Source of the DNA: Fibrobacter sp.
GTDB taxonomy: Bacteria > Fibrobacterota > Fibrobacteria > Fibrobacterales > Fibrobacteraceae
NCBI GenBank assembly: GCA_016295375.1
Contig: JAEDLI010000086.1
Coordinates: 1 to 10,312, forward strand
DNA: 10,312 nucleotides
Reading direction: 5' to 3'
Shown: positions 1 through 5,975 of the stretch, in pieces
Layout: every line of letters starts with the position of its first letter
How positions within the stretch are numbered: the stretch's first letter is position 1
The notes under the pieces: generated by a model
What the model saw: the letters and a program-made list of their open reading frames with translations, nothing else
The model's database searches: none
What the model was told of the DNA's origin: nothing
Program-made: the position numbers and the translations under genes

Positions 1-87
1 CTGACCAAGCAGAAGAAGATGGGACACCAGTTGCATGTGGACAGCGACCCCGCCGCGACCGGCGAAGTGTCCAGTGAAAAGGTTTAA
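1..87 (+). CDS. C-terminal end of a RibBA / GTP cyclohydrolase II-type protein (partial)
   Basis: The window opens inside a reading frame that ends with TAA at 85-87. The visible 28 residues begin LTKQKKMGHQL, which resembles the extreme C-terminus of GTP cyclohydrolase II and bifunctional RibBA proteins (typically ...TKxxKMGHxL). The next 17 residues, VDSDPAATGEVSSEKV and its lead-in, form a poorly conserved tail. GTP cyclohydrolase II opens GTP to start riboflavin synthesis; in RibBA it is fused to DHBP synthase, which supplies the four-carbon unit used by RibH. The identification rests on about 11 residues plus the position just upstream of ribH, a very common gene order. Whether the complete protein is RibA or the RibBA fusion cannot be seen. 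Confidence 0.7.
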   Translation: MTKQKKMGHQLHVDSDPAATGEVSSEKV

Positions 88-89
88 AA

Positions 90-94
90 AGAGG
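90..94 (+). promoter_or_regulatory. Shine-Dalgarno of ribH (decides the start)
   Basis: AGAGG lies 8 bases before the ATG at 103 and only 2 bases before the ATG at 97. Usual spacing favours the downstream start, giving an N-terminus of MVNEIK rather than MNMVNEIK. Confidence 0.6.
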
Positions 95-102
95 ATATGA
101 AC

Positions 103-567
103 ATGGTGAACGAAATCAAGAATTCTCTGGACGGTGCAGGCCTCAAGGTGGCCATAGCCGTCGCCCGCTTCAACGAGGTGGTCACCGACAAGCTCCTGGA
201 AGGGGCTGTCCGTGAACTGGACCTGTTGGGTGTTGCCGACAAGGACATTACCGTGGTGCATGTTCCGGGCGCTTTTGAACTGCCGGGCGTGTGCCGGAGG
301 CTTGCCGACAGTGGCAAGTACGACGCCGTGATGGCCATCGGTGCCGTGATTCGTGGGGAGACCAGCCACTACGACGTGGTGGTGAACGCCTCTACCGGTG
401 GCGTGGCAAGCATTGCCGCCGAAGGAAAACTCCCGGTGATTCTCGGGATTCTTACCACCGACACAGTGGACCAGGCCATGAACCGCGCTGGCCTCAAGGC
501 CGGAAACCTTGGCTCTAACTGGGCAGCCACTGCCGTGGAAATGGCGAATCTTTATAAGAACATTTAA
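103..567 (+). CDS. ribH: 6,7-dimethyl-8-ribityllumazine synthase
   Basis: RibH condenses 5-amino-6-ribitylamino-uracil with 3,4-dihydroxy-2-butanone 4-phosphate to form lumazine, the penultimate step of riboflavin synthesis; the family forms pentamers or 60-mer shells in the cytosol. Numbered from the upstream ATG at 97, the sequence shows RFN (24-26) and VPGAFELP (56-63) for substrate binding. It also has GAVIRGETSHYD (82-93) with the catalytic histidine H91, and NRAG with the conserved phosphate-contacting R129. The length of about 155 residues is normal. Two in-frame ATGs exist, at 97 and 103. The AGAGG at 90-94 sits only 2 bases from the first but 8 from the second, so I chose 103; 97 remains possible. 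The gene follows the RibBA-like end by 15 bases and is probably cotranscribed with it. Confidence 0.97.
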   Translation: MVNEIKNSLDGAGLKVAIAVARFNEVVTDKLLEGAVRELDLLGVADKDITVVHVPGAFELPGVCRRLADSGKYDAVMAIGAVIRGETSHYDVVVNASTGGVASIAAEGKLPVILGILTTDTVDQAMNRAGLKAGNLGSNWAATAVEMANLYKNI

Positions 568-575
568 ATGAAAAA

Positions 576-660
576 GTTGATTCGGATTTCGGATTTATGA
601 TTTCGGAATTTTACTCTAGATAAACAATTCCGAACTCCGAACTCCGAATTCTGAATTAGT
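576..660. repeat. Inverted pair of 7-base repeat arrays (CGGATTT type) between ribH and nusB
   Basis: Almost all of the gap between ribH and nusB is two arrays of degenerate heptads in opposite orientation. The left array, 576-610, reads GTTGATT, CGGATTT, CGGATTT, ATGATTT, CGGAATT. The right array, 626-660, reads AATTCCG, AACTCCG, AACTCCG, AATTCTG, AATTAGT, the reverse complement of the same unit. Arms 579-610 and 626-657 can pair at about 25 of 32 positions around a 15-base loop; the innermost heptads pair perfectly. No T-run follows, so it does not look like a standard intrinsic terminator. A second array of the same design but another sequence lies at 5877-5971. A transcript hairpin, mobile-element relic or protein-binding site are all possible. 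Confidence 0.85.
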
Positions 661-674
661 TAGAAGATCTACTT

Positions 675-1121
675 ATGAATAAAACTTATAGACCCGCCCG
701 AGTTTTTGCCATGCAGCTCCTGTATGCCATGGAGATTACGGGCTCTACGGCAGGGGAGGCCCTTCTGGGAGTCCTGGACTCCCAGCCTCTGCAGGACGAC
801 CAGAAAAAATACGGGATGAAGCTGGTGGACCTGGTGCAGGCCCATCGCGAAGAACTGGACGAAGACATCAAGGCCTGTTCTGTGCACTGGGAAATCGACC
901 GCATTGCAAAGATTGACTGCATCGTGGCCCGCATCGCCATGGTGGAACTGCTGTTCGTGCCAGACATTCCCGTAAAGGTGGCCCTGTCCGAGGCGATACA
1001 GATTAGCACCAAGTACAGCACCGACTCGTCGGGTGCTTTTGTGAACGGGCTTTTGTCCGGGTTCATGAACAAGCGTGGAATCAGCACAGGAATTCAAAAA
1101 AGGATAAGTAGTCGTGATTAA
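675..1121 (+). CDS. nusB: Transcription antitermination factor NusB
   Basis: NusB is a small all-helical RNA-binding protein. With NusE (ribosomal protein S10) it binds boxA RNA and promotes antitermination and proper folding of rRNA transcripts. The 148-residue product has the family pattern throughout. Near the N-terminus is RPARVFAMQLLYAMEITG. The middle has WEIDRIAKIDCIVARIAMVELL, seen as IDRIAKID followed by the hydrophobic helix. The C-terminal signature is DIPVKVALSEAIQISTKYS followed by FVNGLLSGF. Length is typical. The start at 675 is preceded only by a weak AGAAGA at 662-667, and the heptad hairpin ends just upstream. The ribH-nusB order is widespread. The 3' end overlaps the next gene by 8 bases, suggesting translational coupling with the glycosylation genes. 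Confidence 0.95.
   Translation: MNKTYRPARVFAMQLLYAMEITGSTAGEALLGVLDSQPLQDDQKKYGMKLVDLVQAHREELDEDIKACSVHWEIDRIAKIDCIVARIAMVELLFVPDIPVKVALSEAIQISTKYSTDSSGAFVNGLLSGFMNKRGISTGIQKRISSRD
1100..1104 (+). promoter_or_regulatory. Shine-Dalgarno supporting a GTG start at 1114
   Basis: AAGGA lies inside the end of nusB, 9 bases upstream of the GTG at 1114. The next in-frame ATG (1132) has no comparable signal, so the GTG start and the 8-base overlap with nusB are preferred. Confidence 0.5.
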
Positions 1122-4100
1122 AGAAAAGTGGATGAAACATATTTTTGCAGGGATTGCCTGCCTTGTAGCCCTGATCGTCTATGCCATGACCATGGCGCCC
1201 ACGGTGAGCTTCTGGGACTGCGGTGAATTTGTCGCCTGCGCTAACACCCTCGGCATCCCGCACCCTCCTGGAACGCCCTTCTTCGTGTTCTTCGCCCGTG
1301 CGGTCATTGTGCTGCTCCCATTTGTCGAAGAAATCGCGAAGCGGGTGAACTATATCTCCGTGGTGAGCTCTGCGGCTACGGTCTATGTGACGGCCCTCTT
1401 TGCCTGGGAACTCCTGGCTACCGTCCTCAAGACGGACGCCCTTGCCGAAAAGATTTCTTCTAAGGTCCGCACCATCGTGCTTGCTACTGCCGCCCTGGTG
1501 GCCAGTTTCTTGCTGACTTTCTCCGATACCTTCTGGTTCAATGCGGTGGAAGCCGAAGTCTATGGTGTGGCCATGTTCATCTTGATGCTGGTATCCTACC
1601 TTGGCCTGGTTTGGTACAACAAGAAAGATGAACCTTCTAGCGACAAGATTCTGATTTTCATCTGCTACATTGCCTTCCTTGGCGTAGGTGCACACCTCTA
1701 CACCATGCTTACGGTGCCTGCGGTGTTCGTGCTCCTGCTTGTTGCCGAACCCAAGAAGATTGTAGAACGGATTCCTATCTGGATTACGGGAACCCTTCTC
1801 TGCTCCGTGATTTACATGGTGTCGGCCTTTATCGAGATTTCTCTTGTTTGCCTTGTAGTTCTCGCGATTCTTACGGCCATCAAACCGTTTACGCCGAATG
1901 TGAACAAGGCCATCCGCCTTTCCCTTGCCTTTGCGTTCTTCGCCCTTGTGGGTTACAGCACCCATCTTTACATTCCCATTCGTTCCGAGCTGAACCCCGT
2001 TATTGACGAGAACGACCCGGAAATCAATATACGTGACGACCAGGGCAACCTTCAGCTGGGCAACCTGTTCAAGAGCGAGAACTGGGAATCCTTCAACAAC
2101 TTTGTGGAGCGTAAGCAGTATGGCTCCGAAAGCATGCTCAGCCGTGCCTTCTATCGCCGTTCCCAGCTGGCCCACCAGGTGCTCTCGTTCCCCAGCATGA
2201 GCTATGGCGGCTACCAGATGGCCCAGTACCTGCCTTACAAGGTGGGCGGAGTGAATTACGCCAACGGGGTCTATACTTTCGATGCCTCTGAGAACGAACC
2301 CCTGGAACGTTTCGGCATAAAGTTCCCCACCCAGATGAGCTTTATGGGCGACCAGGTTTTGCCTCAACTCCTTATCTTTATCCTATTCAACGGCCTTATC
2401 GTGATGGTCTGCGCCTTTGTCTGGAAGCGTAAGAGAAATTTAGGGATATACATTTCCGTGCTGTACGCCTTGTGCAGCCTGGGACTCTTGTTCTACATCA
2501 ACTTTGCCGATGGCACCCGCATGGAACAGCGGGAGCACGATTACTGGGTGAGCATCATGACCCGGAATGTTCAGGACCTGAACAGCCGTGGTGCAGCCAT
2601 TCCCATGGTGCCCGATCCCAACGACTTGATTGACTTGCGTCAGGATATCGAGCGTACCAAGATCCGCATCGAAGTGCTTCGCCAGCGGAATACGCCTGCT
2701 CCGAAAATCGCCGAACTTGAAAAGAAACTGTCCTCCTTGCAGAATTCGACGGCATGGCAGGCCTGGCAGAAAATTGAAAATGGCTTTGCCCAGGTGGGCG
2801 CCCGCGCGCCTTTCCCGGATGCGGTCCACATGGAAGTCCGCGAGCGTGACTACTTCTACACGCCTGCGTTTATCTTCATGAGCCTGATTCTTGGAATCGG
2901 CGCTGGCATTCTGGTGTTGACCTGCGCCACAGGTGCCTATGCGGCTTTTGCAAGTCCCGTTGCTGCGGTGCTTGTGCTGGTCTCGTTCCTTGTTCCCTGC
3001 ATTTCAAACTACAAGGAGCACGATCGTTCCGGCTTGTGGGTTCCTTGGGATTACGCCTATAACCTGCTAAACAGTTGTAGGCCCAATGCCATCCTCTTTA
3101 CCAACGGCGATAACGACACCTTCCCGCTTTGGTTTGCACAAGAAGTCGCCGGTATCCGCAAGGACGTGCGCGTGGTGAACCTTTCTCTGGGCAATACGGA
3201 CTGGTACATCAAGCAGATGCTGGACAACGAACCTATCTTGAAGCTCAGCTACGACAAGAAGACTATCGACAGCGACATGGTGCTGGACAACAGCTCCGCT
3301 TCTAATCCGAACCATCAGGTCTCTACCTGGGTCAAGAACGCGGAACGTTTGATGCCCCAGCTCAAGGCTCGTATTGACCAGATGGAAGGTCAAGAATTGT
3401 CTGCTGCTGATTCTGCAAAACTGCTGCAGTTCAAGGTGCACTACCAGGTATGGGACGCCTTTGTGGATTGGGCGAACCGCACCCGCAGCAGCATGATGCT
3501 CACCCAGCATAAACTGGTCATCGACCTTGCCCTGCAGAACATGGACAAGCCTATCGAAATTTCCACGACGGTGGGAACTTCTAACTTCATGGGACTAGAA
3601 AAGTACATGGTCCAGGAAGGCATGGTCTACAATTTCGTGAAGGGCGATTTGGAACCCAAGCGGAACGCCTTTGATGCCGCCTATACGGCATCTCTCATTG
3701 ATTCTGTGTATAAGTTCCGCGGTTTGGGCGACGGAACAGCCTTTATCAATTCTGAAACGGAAAGACTCCTTTCCAGCTACGTCTCGCTGTACTTGCAGAT
3801 TTCTTTTGATGTCCGCGACCAGATTTCTGCGCTTCGTCAGGAACATCCCTTTACCAAGGAAAAGAAGGCTTCTGTAGATAGCCTTGCCTTGCAGGCCACC
3901 AAGTACTTGGAATTGGGAATACGTCAGTTCCCCAAGGAATGGCGTTGCTACTGGGCGGCCGCTTTCGTGTTTGAGGCCGCCGGCATGAAACAGGAAGCCT
4001 TGAATGTCTTGAGCAAGGGCATCGCCGCTATTCCCGACTACGAAGAAGGAGGCAAGGCTAGACTTGCCATGAGCCTGCAGCAGATTTCGGCTATGCCGGA

Positions 4101-4191
4101 TGAACCTTTGCAGGTAGAGGAACCTCTTCCTGAGACGGATTCTACCGTTGAAATTTCTGATTCCACTCCTACAGTGGCGATGGCTCAGTAA
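1114..4191 (+). CDS. DUF2723 family multi-pass membrane protein, probable GT-C glycosyltransferase
   Basis: This 1025-residue protein belongs to the DUF2723 family, common in the FCB group. The family includes human TMEM260, an O-mannosyltransferase with the GT-C fold, so transfer of a sugar from a polyprenyl-phosphate donor is likely but not proven here. The N-terminal membrane segment (about 10-30) is followed by FWDCGEF (33-39) and HPPG (50-53). D35 and E38 are candidate catalytic acids in the first outer loop, as in other GT-C enzymes. Further hydrophobic segments fill about 55-290, 415-465 and 580-632. A charged heptad-like stretch (about 507-545) may be a coiled coil. The soluble C-terminal part carries NGDNDTFPLW (664-673), typical of bacterial DUF2723 proteins, and a TPR-like helical pair (about 930-976). 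Start is GTG, overlapping nusB. Confidence 0.88.
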   Translation: MIKEKWMKHIFAGIACLVALIVYAMTMAPTVSFWDCGEFVACANTLGIPHPPGTPFFVFFARAVIVLLPFVEEIAKRVNYISVVSSAATVYVTALFAWELLATVLKTDALAEKISSKVRTIVLATAALVASFLLTFSDTFWFNAVEAEVYGVAMFILMLVSYLGLVWYNKKDEPSSDKILIFICYIAFLGVGAHLYTMLTVPAVFVLLLVAEPKKIVERIPIWITGTLLCSVIYMVSAFIEISLVCLVVLAILTAIKPFTPNVNKAIRLSLAFAFFALVGYSTHLYIPIRSELNPVIDENDPEINIRDDQGNLQLGNLFKSENWESFNNFVERKQYGSESMLSRAFYRRSQLAHQVLSFPSMSYGGYQMAQYLPYKVGGVNYANGVYTFDASENEPLERFGIKFPTQMSFMGDQVLPQLLIFILFNGLIVMVCAFVWKRKRNLGIYISVLYALCSLGLLFYINFADGTRMEQREHDYWVSIMTRNVQDLNSRGAAIPMVPDPNDLIDLRQDIERTKIRIEVLRQRNTPAPKIAELEKKLSSLQNSTAWQAWQKIENGFAQVGARAPFPDAVHMEVRERDYFYTPAFIFMSLILGIGAGILVLTCATGAYAAFASPVAAVLVLVSFLVPCISNYKEHDRSGLWVPWDYAYNLLNSCRPNAILFTNGDNDTFPLWFAQEVAGIRKDVRVVNLSLGNTDWYIKQMLDNEPILKLSYDKKTIDSDMVLDNSSASNPNHQVSTWVKNAERLMPQLKARIDQMEGQELSAADSAKLLQFKVHYQVWDAFVDWANRTRSSMMLTQHKLVIDLALQNMDKPIEISTTVGTSNFMGLEKYMVQEGMVYNFVKGDLEPKRNAFDAAYTASLIDSVYKFRGLGDGTAFINSETERLLSSYVSLYLQISFDVRDQISALRQEHPFTKEKKASVDSLALQATKYLELGIRQFPKEWRCYWAAAFVFEAAGMKQEALNVLSKGIAAIPDYEEGGKARLAMSLQQISAMPDEPLQVEEPLPETDSTVEISDSTPTVAMAQ

Positions 4192-4194
4192 ATC

Positions 4195-4198
4195 GAGG
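4195..4198 (+). promoter_or_regulatory. Shine-Dalgarno of the GtrB-like gene (decides the start)
   Basis: GAGG ends 5 bases before the ATG at 4204 but only 2 bases before the ATG at 4201. The second ATG is therefore the likelier start; the two proteins differ by one methionine. Confidence 0.5.
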
Positions 4199-4203
4199 TC
4201 ATG

Positions 4204-5127
4204 ATGGATTTGTCGATGGTCATCCCGGTCAAGGAAGAAAGTGAAAACCTTCCGGAACTGCTCAAGGAAATCGTGGCCGCCATAGAGCCTACGGGTTTTA
4301 GTTACGAAGTCATCATCATCGATGACGGCAGCAGGGATAACACTTGGGATGTTGTAGAAAACCTTTCCAAGGAATATCCCTTTATTCGCGGGTTCCGTTT
4401 CCAGTTCAACTGCGGCAAGGCCGATGCTCTTGCCTTGGGCTTTTCGAAGGCCAAGGGCAACTATGTGGCCACACTGGATGGCGATTTGCAGGACGACCCT
4501 CTGGAAATCCCCAAGATGATCAAGATTTTGGATGAAGGCTACGATCTGGTATCCGGTTGGAAGATTCGTCGTCTGGACCCTTGGCACAAGACCTGGCCTT
4601 CCAAGCTTTTCAACTTGACCGTTTCTATGGTCTGCGGCAAGCGCCTTCACGACTTTAACTGCGGAATCAAGGCCTACCGCCGTTCCGTGGTACGCTATAT
4701 CGAACTTTATGGTGATTACCACCGTTTTATTCCCGTTATGGCCAAGTGGCAGGGTTTCCGCATTACCGAAATGCCCGTGGCTCACAGGGCCCGCGTCCAT
4801 GGGGTGTCCAAGTACGGTATTTCCCGCCTGGTGTCCGGATTTCTCGACCTGGTGTCCCTGATGTTCATGCGGAGCTTCTCCACCAAGCCTCTCCATTTCT
4901 TTGGCCTGATTGGTCTCTTGTTTATGCTGGTGGGCCTGGGCATTTGTGGCTACTTTGGCTATGAATGGCTCCAGACGGGGGCGCTCCATGTTCGTCCGCT
5001 TCTCCTTGCAGGCGGGTTTTCCCTGGTCATGAGCGTTCAGTTCTTCTCCTTGGGGCTCCTTGGAGAGATGGTAAACGGCCACCGCAAGCAGACTTTCCCC
5101 ATCGCCGACACTCTCGGCGAAGATTGA
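4204..5127 (+). CDS. GtrB/DPMS-like family 2 glycosyltransferase with two C-terminal membrane segments
   Basis: The 307-308-residue product has a GT-A fold GT2 domain followed by a membrane anchor, the architecture of GtrB, ArnC and related enzymes. These transfer a sugar from a nucleotide donor to undecaprenyl phosphate on the inner leaflet. Numbering from the ATG at 4201, IIIDDGS (38-44) and LDGDLQDD (92-99) are the nucleotide and metal sites. HDFNCGIKAYRR and the later HGVSKYG are typical acceptor-side motifs of this subgroup. Two hydrophobic helices lie at about 233-258 and 264-291. The sugar is not predictable: glucose, mannose, GlcNAc or aminoarabinose are all known in the subgroup. The gene follows the DUF2723 gene by about 12 bases, so cotranscription is likely. 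It may supply that enzyme's lipid-linked donor. Confidence 0.92.
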   Translation: MDLSMVIPVKEESENLPELLKEIVAAIEPTGFSYEVIIIDDGSRDNTWDVVENLSKEYPFIRGFRFQFNCGKADALALGFSKAKGNYVATLDGDLQDDPLEIPKMIKILDEGYDLVSGWKIRRLDPWHKTWPSKLFNLTVSMVCGKRLHDFNCGIKAYRRSVVRYIELYGDYHRFIPVMAKWQGFRITEMPVAHRARVHGVSKYGISRLVSGFLDLVSLMFMRSFSTKPLHFFGLIGLLFMLVGLGICGYFGYEWLQTGALHVRPLLLAGGFSLVMSVQFFSLGLLGEMVNGHRKQTFPIADTLGED

Positions 5128-5150
5128 TTTTGTAGATTGTAAGCGAATGT

Positions 5151-5156
5151 AGAGGA
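5151..5156 (+). promoter_or_regulatory. Shine-Dalgarno of the Dpm1-like gene
   Basis: AGAGGA is 4 bases upstream of the ATG at 5161. It is the clearest ribosome binding site in the window and fixes that start. Confidence 0.7.
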
Positions 5157-5160
5157 ATTT

Positions 5161-5874
5161 ATGTCTTATCCGAAAAGTCTGGTCATCATTCCCACCTATA
5201 ACGAGAAGGAAAACATCCTTCTCGTTATGCCGGCCATTCTGGAGCAGAATCCCTGTCTGGAAATTCTGGTGGTGGACGACGGGAGTCCCGATGGTACGGG
5301 AGACCTGGTGCAGGCGGAATCGGAAAAGAATCCGCGAGTCCATTTGATTCGCCGCAAGGGTAAGATGGGCCTCGGTTCTGCATACGTGACTGGCTTTAAG
5401 TGGGCTCTGGAGCGGGACTATGAGCGCGTCTTTGAGATGGATGCGGACTTTAGTCATTCCCCTGCGGACTTGACCCGTTTTTTGGAAACGGCCGAAGAGG
5501 CCGACCTGGTGCTGGGCAGCCGCTATCAGGACCGCCGTATCAGCGTGGTGAACTGGGATTTGCGTCGCCTGATCTTGAGCTATGGCGCTAACGTCTATAC
5601 CCGCCTTGTGACAAGGCTTCCGGTAAGCGATGCCACTGGTGGATTCAAGTGTTTCCGTCGTGAGGCCCTGCAGGCCCTGAACTTGGACAAGATGAAGAGT
5701 GATGGTTACTGTTTCCAGATTGAGACAACCTTCAAGATCTGGAAAAAGGGCCTCCGGGTAAAGGAAATCCCCATCGTGTTTACGGACCGCACCCGCGGGA
5801 CCTCCAAGATGAGCGGCGGTATCATCTCCGAGGCGTTCTTCCTCGTTTTAAAACTAAGGTTCGGACTCGCATGA
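5161..5874 (+). CDS. Polyprenol-phosphate mannose synthase-like GT2 (Dpm1/Ppm1 type)
   Basis: The 237-residue protein is a soluble single-domain GT2 enzyme. It closely follows the dolichol/polyprenol-phosphate mannosyltransferase pattern: GDP-mannose plus polyprenyl phosphate gives polyprenyl-phosphate-mannose. Visible motifs are PTYNEKENI (11-19), VVDDGSPDGT (37-46), MDADFSH (93-99, metal-binding D94 and D96) and GSRY (119-122). ATGGFKCFRREAL follows, and near the end FTDRTRGTSKMS, the conserved Arg/Ser-containing loop of Dpm1. Length matches the short form without membrane segments (human DPM1, archaeal and actinobacterial homologues). The gene lies 33 bases after the GtrB-like gene, so an operon is probable. 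Specificity for mannose is inferred from family likeness; glucose is an alternative. It is a plausible donor-making partner of the upstream DUF2723 protein. Confidence 0.9.
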   Translation: MSYPKSLVIIPTYNEKENILLVMPAILEQNPCLEILVVDDGSPDGTGDLVQAESEKNPRVHLIRRKGKMGLGSAYVTGFKWALERDYERVFEMDADFSHSPADLTRFLETAEEADLVLGSRYQDRRISVVNWDLRRLILSYGANVYTRLVTRLPVSDATGGFKCFRREALQALNLDKMKSDGYCFQIETTFKIWKKGLRVKEIPIVFTDRTRGTSKMSGGIISEAFFLVLKLRFGLA

Positions 5875-5876
5875 TA

Positions 5877-5971
5877 TAGTTGATAGTTCTGAGTTACTAG
5901 TTACTAGAAATTTTTTATTGAGAATCTTTAGTAACTATTAGCTTGAAACTAGTAACTTGTAACTTGTAATT
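5877..5971. repeat. Inverted pair of 7-base repeat arrays (TAGTTAC type)
   Basis: The gap between the Dpm1-like gene and the next glycosyltransferase is almost wholly heptads. The left array, 5877-5911, reads TAGTTGA, TAGTTCT, GAGTTAC, TAGTTAC, TAGAAAT. An 18-base T-rich spacer follows. The right array, 5930-5971, reads AGTAACT, ATTAGCT, TGAAACT, AGTAACT, TGTAACT, TGTAATT, the opposite orientation of the same unit. Bases 5892-5907 can pair with 5949-5964 at 15 of 16 positions. The layout copies that at 576-660 although the heptad sequence differs. The array ends 4 bases before the next start codon and leaves room for only a weak ribosome binding site. No standard terminator was recognised within it. 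Confidence 0.85.
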
Positions 5972-5975
5972 AAAG

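Noticed and set aside
576..660. CRISPR-like or tRNA-like interpretation of the repeat-rich gap.
   Set aside because: Units are 7 bases with no spacers, and there is no cloverleaf or cas gene; it is neither a CRISPR array nor a tRNA.
1081..2367. A 428-codon open frame on the minus strand, antisense to nusB/DUF2723.
   Set aside because: The translation has no recognisable domain and is rich in His, Arg and Gly as expected from the complement of biased codons. The + strand frame is a clear family member, so this is a shadow.
5128..5160. A faint period-7 pattern (TTGTAGA, TTGTAAG) in the short gap before the Dpm1-like gene.
   Set aside because: Only about two units, with no inverted partner; chance or a decayed remnant cannot be separated, so it is not called a third array.
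3595..5457. A 620-codon open frame on the minus strand spanning parts of three + strand genes.
   Set aside because: Its length is striking, but it crosses two gene boundaries of well-supported + strand genes, shows no domain or ribosome binding signal I can see, and is explained by avoidance of codons whose complements are stops.
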